A stretch of 64,000 nt of DNA from Odontocerum albicorne (Eukaryota > Arthropoda > Insecta > Trichoptera > Odontoceridae). The stretch lies in NCBI GenBank assembly GCA_949825065.1, contig OX463864.1:16319327-16383326 (forward strand), in the 5' to 3' direction. The notes beneath the pieces are model-generated. The model did no database searches, had not been told where the DNA came from, and was given only the letters and a program-made list of their open reading frames with translations. Made by a program: the position numbers and the translations under genes. Shown piece after piece: positions 1 to 10,499 of the stretch. Position 1 is the stretch's first letter, and each line of letters opens with the position of its first letter.

Positions 1-200
1 TCGAGTTCTTTTGTTTAGAACCACTAGAGAATGCACGTAATTCTCCGCTCGTCATCATATCACACGTGTTGGTACATCACACGTGTACATCGTTGGTACA
101 TCACACGTGTACACACGTACATCACAAGTGAAGAGGGAACAAAACTCGCTAACAACTAGCGTGTGTGAGTATTGTTACCGGACGACTCTTTTAACAGACC
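1..200. repeat. Dispersed repeat of unknown class, copy 1
   Basis: This stretch shares blocks with 37424-37590: 'agaaccact', an 'actcgc/cactcgcacac' block and 'gttaccggacga(a)ctctttta'. It is therefore a dispersed repeat, but I do not recognise its class. Positions 61-112 hold a local duplication of 'ggtacatcacacgtgt', giving three CACGTG (E-box type) hexamers in 50 bases. The start is cut by the window edge. Confidence 0.45.
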
Positions 201-225
201 GGGATTATTTTTTAATAGTTTTTTT

Positions 226-416
226 TTTTTTTTTTTTACCTGGCAAGTTTATTGCCATGTGGCAATCTCTTCCAACCAACCAGAAATATGTTTTTATAGG
301 CCCTAAGTGTTAACCAGACTGGAATTCTATTTTAAAAAAATTGGGTTCCAGCGGGGATCGAACCCGCAACCTCCGGATCGGCAGACAAGTGTCTTACCAC
401 CAGGCCACGGAGGTCA
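226..416 (-). mobile_element. SINE-A (tRNA-derived), nearly full length
   Basis: Read on the minus strand, this has a tRNA-like head with a box-B motif (GGTTCGATCCC) and an A-box-like 'tggcctggtggtaagac'. A short T-rich linker and a conserved tail follow ('ggttggttggaagagattg', 'ccacatggcaataaac'). The same head and tail recur many times in the window. It is bounded on the left by a T tract. The head lacks a foldable acceptor stem and is attached to the tail, so it is a SINE and not a tRNA gene. Confidence 0.8.
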
Positions 417-1159
417 ACAATTAATTATAGTTTTTCAAGTACAATCGAGAATCCAGCCCGAAACCGTCGGGTGAAAGTCAAGAAGATCGATTTTTTTAAA
501 GATGTTGATACGTTCTCTTTTATTATTTCGATTATTATTGTACTATATAAAAAACAATAAAGTATCGCTAAATTTGTTAAAAAAACATATAAATATGTTT
601 TTAACAATATGTCACAAAATATTAAACAAGCTGATACCGTAAAAATACGAATGTCCTCCTACCATTAAAATTGTCGTGGCCACAAATCATTCGTTTTATG
701 AGTGTCTAATTAATAAAAAAAATTATATAAACTTGTTACAATAATTAAAAACAAGCAATTATCGTTACGACCATTGAATGGGAAGAGTATTATTTTACAT
801 TATATATTTAAACATGTACACCTAAATATTAATAATGAAATTTCTTCCGCGAGTCGTGAAAAACTAGCGGGATGCTGGGAAATATTTCGAGATAATAATG
901 CCAAGGAGAAAGTCGCGTGTCTCTCGCTTAAAAACCGCAGTCAATTTTTTTTATCAAATCATCTTGAGCCAACTCATAATAAAATAACTTGTTTTGCAAC
1001 TATTATATTATTTTTTTACTGTTTCTGTTTTACAGTCGCGTGTTCATATAAAATTCGAACTACTGTATATTATATACGATTTACGTATTTAATTAAATAT
1101 ACGTATATGTTATTTTATGCCAACTCAGTAGATTAGTCCTTATGAATTATTTGACGACC
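417..1159. other. AT-rich spacer, no gene recognised
   Basis: Very AT-rich with short homopolymers. A 120-residue plus-strand open frame at 774-1136 has low-complexity hydrophobic composition and no recognisable domain; I regard it as chance. Confidence 0.5.
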
Positions 1160-2480
1160 TTACTAAATTATTGATGTCAATAAAATATTCAGACAACGTA
1201 GCTGAAAAAATAGATGTTGGTAAAATGTTCAGACAACATAACTGAATGATTGTTGTTAAAATGTTTATGTAAAACCTAAATTATTAGCATTGGTAAAATG
1301 TTCAGACGACATACCTGAATTATTGGTAATATGGTCAGATACGAGAATAATTTGTATTAATAAATGTTCAGACGGCATGCCAGAATCAGTGGTTTTGAAA
1401 AATATTCAGACAACGTAACTGAAAAATAGATGTTGGTAAAATGGTCAGACAACATAACTGAATGATTGTTGTTAAAATGTTTATGTAAAACCTAAATTAT
1501 TAGCATTGGTAAAAGTTCAGACGACATACCTGAATTATTGGTAATATGGTCAGATACGAGAATCATTTGTATTAATAAATGTTCAGACGGCATACCAGAA
1601 TCATTGGTTTTGAAAAATGTTCAGACAACTAAGCTGAATTATTGGTGCTAATTTTCAGAGGGCATACTTGAGTTATTGGTGCTGGTAAAATATTCATCGA
1701 GTTAAATCTGATATATTGGTATTGGTAAAATGTTCAGATGGCTTACCTGAATTATTGGTGTTGAGAAAATGTTTAGACTTGAAAGTTGAAATATTGACGT
1801 TGGTTAAATGTTCAGATGTCAGACAATTATATAAGGATTATCGAGTTTGGCAAAATTCGAGGCAATAAAATTGAATTAATGGTGTTGGTAAAATATTAAA
1901 AAATTATACCTACTTTATTTGTATTGGTAAAAATGTACAGATGGTATACCTAGATTATTAACGCTGGTAAAATATTCAGACAGCTATTCTTGACTTATTA
2001 GTGTTGGTAAAATGTTTAGACAATTATATTTCGTTTATTGGTGTTGGTAAAAAATTCAAACAATTATACCTGAATAATTATTGTTGGTAAAATGTTTAGA
2101 CAATTAATTATACATGAATTATTGGTGTTGGTAAAATGTTCAAACAATTATATTTGAACTATTGGTGATGGTAAAATGTTCAAACATTTACATTTGAATT
2201 ATTGATGTTGGTAAAATGCTCAGACAATTATACATGAATTATTGGTGTTGGTAAAATGTTCAAACAATTATATTTGAACTATTGGTGATGGTAAAATGTT
2301 CAGATATTTACATTTGAATTATTGATGTTGGTAAAATGCTCAGAAAATTATACCTGAATTATTGGTGTTCTTAAAATGCTCAAAAAACTATACCTGAATT
2401 ATTGGTGTTGGTAAAATGGTGCGACAACAAATTGAACTATTTGTGTTGATAACATGTTCAGACGACATACCTGAAACAAA
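1160..2480. repeat. Degenerate ~40-45 bp minisatellite with higher-order structure
   Basis: About 30 diverged units share the core 'ttattggtgttggtaaaatg' followed by 'ttcagacaattatacctgaa'. Unit spacing is about 40-45 bp. Higher-order copies are visible: about 1193-1400 is repeated at about 1400-1625, and 2111-2230 is repeated at 2231-2350 (120 bp, three units). Divergence between units is high in the middle and lower within the higher-order copies, which indicates successive rounds of amplification. No open frame runs through it. Confidence 0.9.
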
Positions 2481-2841
2481 CAAAATAAATATTATTAGAG
2501 GGTTGTTTCAAAGAACACTGAAGAAATTAGTGAGATAATTCAAAGGAGTCACATGGAGTGATAGAATAAGAAATCACAGATTTTTGTAAGACCTTACAAT
2601 AAGAACCTTTGGTTCATTATATCCAGAGACCTCAGCCAAGTCAGGAGCAGGCAAGATTATAAATATAGGGATACAATATATAGGGGAGCAGACCGGCAAG
2701 ATGACATAAATATCCTTGGAGAATGCTCCTGGGATGACAGAGATACACCAAGAAATGAGTGGTACTCTGAAATCAACTTCTTTGGCATGACTTCTAGTTC
2801 TTGCACATTTGCTGCTTTCTACGATGCGAAGACGCTTTAAT
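2481..2841. other. Unassigned segment with an open plus-strand frame
   Basis: One plus-strand frame is open from about 2620 to the stop at 2839-2841, without an obvious start codon. The translation is rich in Asp, Arg and Tyr (for example RQDYKYRDTIYRG). It could be a decayed retroelement fragment, but I could not match it to a family. Confidence 0.3.
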
Positions 2842-3057
2842 GATACAGTATCAAATTGTAAATGACATGATATCAACGATACAGTATCAAATTGTAAATG
2901 ACATGATATCAACGATACATTATCAAATTGTAAATGACATGATATCAACGATACAGTATCAAATTGTAAATGACATGATATCAACGATACATTATCAAAT
3001 TGTAAATGACATGATATCAACGATACAGTATCAAATTGTAAATGACATGATATCAAC
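2842..3057. repeat. Tandem array, 6 x 36 bp
   Basis: Six nearly perfect 36-bp units start at 2842, 2878, 2914, 2950, 2986 and 3022. Units differ mainly at one site, reading gatacaG or gatacaT in the order G, G, T, G, T, G. The unit contains short palindromes (gatacagtatc and tgatatca). Because 36 is a multiple of three, frames stay open on both strands; these are artefacts and not genes. Confidence 0.95.
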
Positions 3058-3339
3058 GCACGTTGATGCTTCACCTTATACCCGACTAGATTTAGATCCC
3101 CACGACATTTCTGAATCGAGGGACAACATTTGGCTAAGAGGAATGTGAACTCACGAAATATCTAGCGAAATCAATGAAATCAGTCCTCGGTTAGAAATGT
3201 CTACCTTTTGAGTGATCCTAACGATGTATTTATTTCGCATAAAAATGCACAATTTTTCAATATTTTAGTATAAGTCTGGTTTTCACCTTTTAATTTTATT
3301 TTTGTTTCATTTTGGGTCAATTTTTGGTTTTACTTTTGT
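3058..3339. other. Spacer
   Basis: No gene recognised; becomes T-rich from 3290 as it runs into the following repeat. Confidence 0.4.
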
Positions 3340-3727
3340 TTTTGTTTTTATTCTTATGATTGCGTGCGGTATATTATGGGATGAACAAGTTTGATCTTTC
3401 TGGAGTGATGATGTGTGAAGAGTTTGATTCCACATGATGTTTCCAGTTGTAGTTGAGTGTCACTGTTTGTCAGGTTGATGAGAACGTGCAACGGGGTTTT
3501 GTTTTTTATGTAATCAAAAATCGGAAAGAAGTATCGATTTATTTTTATATGCTAAATATCCTCAGTTAGATACAGGCAAAAGCCTAGTTTACTGGGGATA
3601 CGACAAATGAAAGGCGACTAACCCAGATCAATTAAAATAATGTATGTCTAAATTAAATTACCTGTTGTTTTTTCACAAATTATGTTTATTTCTTGTCATG
3701 TGTAATAATAAATAAAAAAAAATAAAA
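3340..3727 (+). mobile_element. Family D repeat (retroelement 3' tail)
   Basis: One of six copies in the window. Conserved blocks are 'tatattatgggatgaac', 'cctcagt.agatacaggcaa' and 'cctagtttactgggga', then 'tttcttgtcatgtgtaat' and a terminal run of 'ataaat' repeats. The 5' boundary varies between copies while the 3' end is constant, as expected for 5'-truncated retrotransposon or SINE copies. No coding sequence was found, so the partner element is unknown. Confidence 0.75.
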
Positions 3728-3744
3728 AAAATTGTTACCGTCTA

Positions 3745-4010
3745 TCTGGTTCGTTCTCCTCAAGGGCTCTCCAACTCAGAACTCGAACCCACTAACACAA
3801 TTCACTAACCCGCCTCACAAAAATGATTGCCTTTAAATGCTTGCTAAAACTATATAACTGACTAGGAGGCAGACCATTCCACACCACAGGACTAGCAACG
3901 CCAAAAGTTTTAACAGCATACCCCGCCCTATTGTATTGAAATAATAATTTCTGATTAAATTTTTCTGCGGTACAGAAAATATAAGTTATAGCACAAAATT
4001 TAAATGCTGA
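3745..4010 (-). mobile_element. LINE-M 3' end fragment
   Basis: On the minus strand this carries the LINE-M tail: 'gagagcaaactctcc'-like sequence, then the coding-end segment that corresponds to 'tgctttctaaagctacacgc' in the longer copy at 35890-36700. It is diverged and contains no intact frame. Confidence 0.6.
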
Positions 4011-5132
4011 AAATATTATATATCAGACGTGGGCAAATGCGTCTCTTCGTTGGGTTAAATGTGGCTTCCAATGTCTCTTATAAAAATATAGATATTTTCT
4101 TTCCCCATTATACTTGTATTTTCGCGATTTTCCTTTCTAAATGTTGTAAGTGACAAGATGCGCATGTATGAATGCAACTGTCAAAGACACAAGTATTGGT
4201 GTATACGTGTCTGCTGTGATTTCAATATGTAGGGTGCGCGCTCATTTCCTGCTTCTTTATGTGCGCAAACCACGCACACCGTGTTCTGCGCTATTTTTAT
4301 ATTTTCTTATATGTGTATTTTTTTATACTTTATATAGCAATTAAGATTTGTGTAGAATATGTAATAAATTTGAATTAGTGTATTTAATACTACGTGAGAA
4401 CGTGACTATGGTGTGACTCTTTATATATAAATGAAAATCCAGAATGTGGCTCTCGTTGACTTCATATATGCCCACCTCTGGTATATATATAATTTTTTTT
4501 ATGAAAATATTAAGTATGCACTCGAATAATTATTTGTACGTCAACCTCCCCTAAAAATTTAAATCACCCCCCCCAGGACTGAGAAGAGGGGATATGTGCC
4601 CAATGGGAATCGCTGATAAAGACAAATAAAATTAAAAAAAAAAACTTATTTTTATTTGTATCACACATAAAATATAAATGCACATATTATAATAGAAGTG
4701 AAAAAAAGAAGTTTCAGTTAAAAGTGACCATGATTAAAAAATCAAGGTCACTTTTATCTAAAAAAAAAAAGGTTCTATGTAAGAGGAACTAGATTTAACA
4801 ACGGGTTCTAAAAAATGTTCCGATTATCTTGCAATTAAATACAAATTTGTTGAAAACGCACGTGTCATTCATTTTTTTCACTCATTGCTCTAGGCGCGAG
4901 TATTTAAAGGCACGGCTAGGAAGAAAAACAGGAAAATTAGCTATTAAATATTTTTGTATGATTGTTACTTATAAAACTGGTTCAAATTACAAGTACGTTT
5001 TGTATTAATTTCTCGGCAGAATTTTTTTGTGTTAATTATATAAACCAGGGTCGTCTCAAAGTTTGAACGAGAATGCGTATTTATTGTCATCCAAAACAGT
5101 GTATCATTGAATAGTATGCAGTTAAACCTAGA
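4011..5132. other. Spacer with a short perfect-type hairpin
   Basis: No gene recognised. Positions 4720-4735 and 4740-4755 form a hairpin: 16-bp arms (AAAAGTGACCATGATT) with one mismatch and a 4-nt loop. C-runs and A-runs lie at about 4567 and 4630. A small open frame at 4150-4344 has no recognisable feature. Confidence 0.4.
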
Positions 5133-5182
5133 AAATTTATTGCCACGTAGCAATCTCTTCCAGCCAACCAGAAGTACGAGTA
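5133..5182 (-). mobile_element. SINE-A tail fragment carrying a 6-bp insertion
   Basis: Minus-strand SINE-A tail ('ggcaatctcttcc' type). At 5175-5182 it reads TACGAGTA. Deleting six of these bases restores the spacing seen in the other SINE-A copies (cagaagtatatta versus cagaaatatgtta). Confidence 0.65.
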
Positions 5183-5254
5183 TATTAAACAATTAGTTAT
5201 TTATTCCATTCTACACCATATATTTACTTATTTTGAACCAAGCAGAAATAATAT

Positions 5255-6014
5255 GTTGTTTATAGTTAAGGCATTAACGTTGTGGAAGTTTAAAGACATT
5301 GTAATTTATTTTTATCAAACACTGTTTATTCCACTTTTTTGTAACGGTATAACCCTACCGGTTTCAAGGCTTAAATGGAGCAAAGTCCTATTTATAAAAA
5401 AAACATATCATACGAAATAACCAAAAATATTCCAAGTCACATAAAGCCAGCTTTTTACACTAATTTTAATCTCCGGAATCTCTTATTTAATGGGAAAGGC
5501 AAAAATGGAATACTTAGCAACAGTGGTGTGTATAAACTTTGATGGGCTGACTGTGATAATTTCTATTAAGGAAAGACAGGAAGATCTTTTGAAAAGAGAT
5601 TTCGTAAACACAAATCCGCCTTAACAAATCCTCTAATTTATTCTGAAATGGCTAATCATTGTCACCGTAAAAATCATACTTTTTCTATCGATGATGCCAA
5701 ATTCTTACATATCAGTAGTAATGGAAATAAATTGGACAGATTAGAGGCCCTAGAAATTTCTAAGTCAGTACATCGATCCGAACATCTCGTGAACAGTTAT
5801 ATTCCAAAAATCTCTCCGCTCTTGGCCGAAATCGTCCCATGCCTCCCTCACCCCTCAGCCCCCAACAGTTGAAGCGTGTATATCGGTACTAGTTCGGATA
5901 TAATTTAGTCTTGTTTGTGCTCCTCTGAAGATGAGGTGAAAGTCTTGAAACCGGTAGGGTTATACCGTTACAAAAAAGTGGAATAAACAGTGTTTGATAA
6001 AAATAAATTACAAG
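5255..6014 (+). mobile_element. Penelope-like element fragment with inverted terminal copy
   Basis: The plus-strand part (about 5390-6014) encodes the end of a Penelope-like protein and finishes in a tail reading 'gaaaccggtagggttatacc', then 'gtggaataaacagtgtttga'. The same tail occurs in inverted orientation at 5288-5365, and sequence outward to about 5255 matches the reverse complement of 56928-56975. Inverted terminal copies of this kind are typical of Penelope-like elements. Related copies lie at 23350-23862 and 56794-56975. Confidence 0.85.
5406..5872 (+). pseudogene. Penelope-like element, GIY-YIG endonuclease C-terminal fragment
   Basis: One plus-strand frame runs from about 5406 to the stop at 5870-5872, about 155 codons, broken only by TGA (after VYKL) and TAA (inside the YIG-like segment, where copy 2 reads NFYIGKTGR). 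Visible motifs are GVYKL, then CDNFY, GKTGRSFEKRF and KHKSALTNP, followed by an NHCHRKNHTF segment. These match the GIY-YIG nuclease core and Cys/His-rich part that, in Penelope-like elements, follow a reverse transcriptase. The enzyme normally nicks DNA for target-primed integration. The reverse transcriptase is missing, so this is a 5'-truncated dead copy. The frame is otherwise intact, which suggests moderate age. Confidence 0.85.
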
Positions 6015-6235
6015 CAGAAATAAGAAATAAACTAGGCTATTATCCTTAGTGCTGGTTCCATGTGAGCTTGGACCTGAATCTTCTACACGTACTACCTACA
6101 ATTATATTGTATCAAACTTTCGTCATACAAAGTACAACCTCGCGGGTTTGTCTTCATGTGGGCGCTCTAACACAGGATCCTAACCCATAGACTGATTTAA
6201 AATATTACAAAAAAAAATGAGCGAAGGATAGGAAA
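6015..6235. other. Spacer
   Basis: No feature recognised beyond a short continuation of repeat-like AT-rich sequence. Confidence 0.3.
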
Positions 6236-6600
6236 GTGGTAGTTGCGGCCTTTACATTGGATGCTACCCCGCATATACATATGTTTAGAATAACATATTT
6301 GTTAAGAAAACCGCATAAAACTTACCCAGCTAAGACGACCTACAAAATAACCTTTGTATGTCATTCGATATGTCATCATTACACATTCAACGTTGGGTGG
6401 AGTATAGTGTATTTATGTAGTGTTCATATATACTCATGAAGAGTTGTGTTCAAGTGCTTGCTAAAACTGCACACGCCACCCATATGTCTAACTCTTAAGG
6501 CAGACCAGCGCTACCGGTTCTGTATCCCAATCTTATTAGCACCACAGGATCTGTATTCCACAAGAGTATCATTAAAATGAAATATAAGGTTGCATTAAAA
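6236..6600 (-). mobile_element. LINE-M 3' end fragment
   Basis: Contains, on the minus strand, the LINE-M tail ('gaaaaccgcataaaacttac', 'aacatatttgttaag', 'gtgttcaagtgcttgctaaa'). It aligns in order with 35990-36300 but is more diverged. No intact coding frame. Confidence 0.65.
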
Positions 6601-7440
6601 AAAACACGAAAAAATTTCTAAATAACCTTTTGAAATATACCGTTTTATATTTAGAATTAACCTTTATTTTTTTCAGTCATTGATCCCTTTTACAATTTTT
6701 TTATTGAAAACTTGACCCTTCCTGTCCTGTGATGTGTAACTGGTACACATTGTTTCTAAAAACTTTAATATCTCAATAAATATAAAAAATACTGGGTTCA
6801 GATTTTAGGTATTCCTCCGTAATACATTTACGCATTTAATGAAAAAATAATATGATATTTATAATAATTAGCATTTATCGGCCACATCAAAGATATTTTG
6901 TGATAATCGAGAACAAATTCACCAATACAATTAAACGTGTGCCAGTGTGTGACGTACGCATGTTCATTCTAAAAAAACCGCTATGGGTGAGGAAGCGGCG
7001 TTATTCACGTCTCATTCTACTTCGGTATATGGGAACTCAAGAAATAGAACCTCAGCTCGCTCGCTTGACTCGCTCGCTTGACTCGCGTACTTTCGTTCGA
7101 GGTGGTCGTCTCGCCCGTTTTGTGAACGTCATCCGATGTTTTTTTTCACGTTTTCAGCAATTAAATTTCAATTATTATCACTTTTGACTTCAAATTTGAT
7201 TAATTTAAGCGACTGGCTATGAATATTCTTATTTTTCCGATTTTAAATCGCTCATTTTTACATGTGTATTCAATACACAGCACCGGAACGGGCGGATTGT
7301 TTTAGCACAGTAAAGGAAAGGTTAAATTGGGATACCAATGGGAGTAAAATCTGTTACCTCCAGGTTTAAAAATAAATATTTTACAAAGCAGGTCACGAAT
7401 ATCGTCAATTTATCCTTAATAATATACGAGTATTTCCATG
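6601..7440. other. Spacer with CTCGCTTGA micro-repeat
   Basis: No gene recognised. At about 7057-7087 'ctcgcttga' is repeated in a GC-richer patch. Positions about 7270-7335 resemble one end of the TTAA MITE family at 13299-13514 ('gggcggattgttttagcaca') but without clear boundaries. Confidence 0.4.
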
Positions 7441-7759
7441 AACGGCAAGACGAACTAATGCCTCCATTCTCGAAAACCTGAGAGTCACCGAAAGATTTTT
7501 GACAGTATACCTAAGACGAGTACTCCAATTATTTAAACACATTCCTCGTGGCCAAGGAGACAGTTTTGAAAAGTTTATGATCACTGGGTCCAGCATGGAC
7601 GGACGACGAACAAGAGGAACAGCTCCAATGCGTTGGAATGAACAAGGAAGAGAGGCAACAGGACAACCCTTAACAATCGCTCTTCGAACTGCGGAGATCA
7701 GGGATGAATGGCGAGGAGTCGTTAAGGGCTATCATGGGAGTCTCGATACTCAGTCATGA
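7441..7759 (+). pseudogene. LINE-H C-terminal reverse transcriptase fragment
   Basis: The frame reads TARRTNASILENLRVTERFL, then RRVLQLFKHIPRGQGDSFEK, then RRTRG...PMRWNEQGR and ends at GSLDTQS before a TGA. This is the 'connection and tail' segment found at the C-terminus of many insect non-LTR (RTE-like) retrotransposon proteins, where LxxFGHIxR and RGRxxxRW are typical. The frame is open for about 105 codons but lacks the polymerase core, so the copy is 5'-truncated. Paralogues lie at 10500-10830 (minus) and 45940-47115 (plus). Confidence 0.8.
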
Positions 7760-7878
7760 GAAAATATAAAATGAGTTAGTTATGAATACCCCTGAATATG
7801 AATTACATGCGACTTAAACTAATTGAGATAAATATATGTTTTCAAGTAGATTAAAGTGTGTTTCAATTTTTAATTATA
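7760..7878. other. Spacer
   Basis: Short AT-rich interval between a LINE end and a mariner. Confidence 0.3.
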
Positions 7879-8383
7879 CGAGGTTTGATTAAAAAATAAC
7901 TGTTTTTTTTTCTCACGTATGCGACACTGTTTATGGTGTACATATAAATGTTTAGCCATATTGGATGAGCAGTTTGTGTTTGACAGACAAGTATTCACAA
8001 CGCATTTTGGCACGTTTGCGATTTTAAAAATGACTGTACAAAGAATTTTCGTTAAATGTTATGATGAAAATGGAATAAAGTGCAGTTAAGGGGTACACAT
8101 ATTGGAGAAGGCTTTTGTAAAGGATGCTATGTCGAAACCATGGGTTTATGAATTGTACAAACGTATTTATGAGAGCCGCGATGACAAGAGGGATAGGCGT
8201 CTTAGCACATCAACTACCGATGAAAATGTGAAAAGAATATTGTGCTTAATAATCACCAAATCACTATAAGGGAGGCTGCTGAGGAAGTTGGTACTACTTT
8301 GAAGGGGGCAGTTTTAATATTAATGATTAAATAAGTACTTTTTGATAAAAAAAAATTATCGTTATTTTTATTATTAAACCTCG
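7879..8383 (+). mobile_element. Internally deleted mariner-like element with CGAG termini
   Basis: Terminal inverted repeats begin CGAGGTTTgATTAAAAA and end ...TTTAATAATAAACCTCG-type sequence in reverse complement, flanked by TA on both sides (7877-7878 and 8384-8385). An N-terminal transposase remnant starts at 8030 (MTVQRIFVKCYDENGIKC, then a stop). Further conserved pieces are STSTTDENV and a REAAEEVG-like HTH segment. The sequence then jumps directly to the 3' terminus: the catalytic domain (about 700 bp or more) is deleted. It is non-autonomous. The first four bases of its terminus, CGAG, are the same as the core of the scattered TACGAGTA octamers. Confidence 0.85.
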
Positions 8384-8399
8384 TATTTTAATAATAGAT

Positions 8400-8707
8400 G
8401 TCGTTGCTGGGCCTCATATTCGAAGACCCCTCGCCATTTCACCGTCAATATAGTTGGAAAACGAAGATGTGCGATGGAGTTTTTTTTAAGTGAGTGAGCT
8501 GTTGCACATCAGCAAACTCACCGGCTAAACCGATGCACTGGATCCGATGACACACCGAAGTGAGACGATCGGAGCATGTCGGTATGTTTTCTTTTTCTCC
8601 TTTTTGAAAGAATATATATATATAACGGAAGTCATAAGTATCCATATACCCTCGAATACTAGACGAAAAAATGCCTGTGCCATTCGAGGGGAGTAGCGTA
8701 AGCACAT
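8400..8707 (-). mobile_element. SINE-B, head-truncated copy
   Basis: Matches the minus-strand arm of the SINE-B pair at 24192-24822: 'gagttttttttaagtgagtg', 'ggatccgatgacacaccgaa' and the 'gccattcgaggggagtagc' head side. The tRNA-like promoter part is missing, so this is a 5'-truncated copy. Small open frames across it are chance. Confidence 0.75.
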
Positions 8708-9600
8708 TTTAATAACATGACTATTGCAAGAATAAAATAAACCTATTAAAATGACAAAAAATACACAGCAATCAACTGAAACTAATCAAGAAAAAGATTA
8801 ACCAATCAAATAATACAATAAATACACAATGTTACATCACCAGCAGTCAAAGTTGTTTAATCTAGATCTAGTAGAAACATAATAATCGCTTGTTAGACAG
8901 AAAATACATATTTTAAACTATACTCGTACAATGCTCGCCCACTGCAATTGAGATATATTTATTTTCTGTATCACTACACGCAAAATGACATTCGAAACAA
9001 TTAAAAACACGCTTTGGCAGGGCTAAAAAAGATTTTAAACGGCCCTGATAATCTTAGATACAGATAAAATGCTAATTAGGTGCATAAGTCAACCTTGACA
9101 AGTTAAATATGGCTGTTCATTTTATTATCAATTCGCCCTGATTCAAAACTACCATTAAATTTACTATTGTAACTCTCTTTTTATCTTGGGATCTTAATAG
9201 GTTAAATCAGGAGTGGGAAACCTTTTCAAGTTGGAAGGCCGCAGAAAGTTAGCTGTAAACTATTAAGTCCGCATTCAAGAGACTTCAACTAGATGAACTT
9301 CAGGTTGTTAATTATTGGATAAAAAATTAACTACTATGAACGTAATATAATTAGTTGAAGAACTTAAGAGAGAGGTTCTACAACATCATTGAGATATTGT
9401 TTAGAGAAGCTGCAATGTTAACATAGCCATGATGAGTGCCAACCTCCAACGTGGAGAGGAACGTAAAAAACGAAGAAATATTTTGGCTTAGAACCAATAA
9501 CAACACAAATTAGTGTGAATTATAAAAACACAAATTAGTGTGTAGTAGTGAAAAACACAAATTAGTGAACCAATAAAAACACAAATCCGTAGTCAAAAGT
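8708..9600. other. Spacer with a possible hAT terminus
   Basis: No gene recognised. At 9209 'caggagtgggaaacctttt' followed by 'ggaaggccgcag' resembles the 5' end of hAT-type elements (CAGGGGTGGGCAAACTTTT style), but no matching 3' end was found. A short tandem of 'aaacacaaattagtg' occurs at about 9500-9590. Confidence 0.35.
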
Positions 9601-10112
9601 TGACAATCATCTGATGTACTGGACACCCGCGGATTCTCGCCGTTTAACCTCGAGCAATAGTGGCCATTCAGTCAGTTCGATTCCACCACCTTTAACGCTG
9701 TTATGGAGGACAAAAAGCGTGGTCTACACTAGAAAATCGAAATCTTCCTTGTTTTTTTTATGACCACGACATCACGCAGTGATGAAGAAAGAACTACCCA
9801 AAAGGGACCCTTCTCTGGTGGCGACACATTTGAGTGTGAAAAAAAAAGTACCAACGACGGGCTTAAGATCAGACATTGCGGGAGATGGGAAATGACTAAC
9901 AGTGCAGTAAATATACTTATAAAGTGACTTAAGGCTTGGAGTTTAAATATCCCAGCAAGTTGTCAGTACATTCACAGAAAATTTCGAATGCAGCAAAATT
10001 ATCCTTTGACACCATTAGATCGAGGTAGCCAATCGGTCCGAATATGAACCGATGTATGATAAGGCTGAGTGGGAATTCCTTCAGAAACTTATCATCATTC
10101 TGTCGTGTAGAT
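9601..10112. other. Spacer
   Basis: Mixed-composition sequence with no recognisable gene or repeat apart from its role as hAT target site at the right edge. Confidence 0.35.
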
Positions 10113-10487
10113 CAGGGCTTCTTAAACTTTTTTCATTCACGACCCCATTTATGATTGCGAGTTTCCTGGCGACCCTATAAAAGAAAGATAAGTTCCCATA
10201 AAAGAAAGAAAAGAAAGATTCCTGGCGATCCCATAAAAGAAAGCGAGTTTCCTGGCGACCCCATAAATAAAAGAAAGATAAATAAATATTTTTTGATGAT
10301 TTATTTATTAGGTAACAATATACATATACATATAAAAATATATAGTTTTAGAATTCGTTTAAAAGCATACAAAAATCTAAAATTAAAAATCGTGTATTTA
10401 AATATTTGACATTAAAATCTCTCGCGACCCCAGAATTTTGCTACGCGACCCCTTTTTGGGTCGCGACCCATAATTTAAGAAGGCCTG
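10113..10487. mobile_element. hAT-type MITE with 8-bp target duplication
   Basis: A 375-bp element with termini 'cagggcttcttaaact' and 'aatttaagaaggcctg' (14 of 16 positions complementary), flanked by the direct 8-bp repeat GTGTAGAT at 10105-10112 and 10488-10495. An 8-bp duplication and CAGGG-type ends are hallmarks of hAT elements. Inside, 'cctggcgaccccataaa' and 'aaagaaag' are locally repeated. It has no transposase, so it must be mobilised in trans. Confidence 0.9.
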
Positions 10488-10499
10488 GTGTAGATCATG

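Noticed and set aside
348..420. tRNA gene
   Set aside because: Box A and B-like elements are present, but no complete cloverleaf can be drawn and the head is joined to a SINE tail repeated elsewhere.
774..1136. 120-codon plus-strand frame as a small host gene
   Set aside because: AT-driven residue composition, no domain and no splice or UTR support.
2574..3074. 166-codon minus-strand open frame
   Set aside because: It is kept open by the 36-bp array (12-codon repeat SLISCHLQFDTV); the non-repeat part has no domain.
4150..4344. 64-codon frame with hydrophobic C-terminus
   Set aside because: No signal or domain beyond composition; likely chance.
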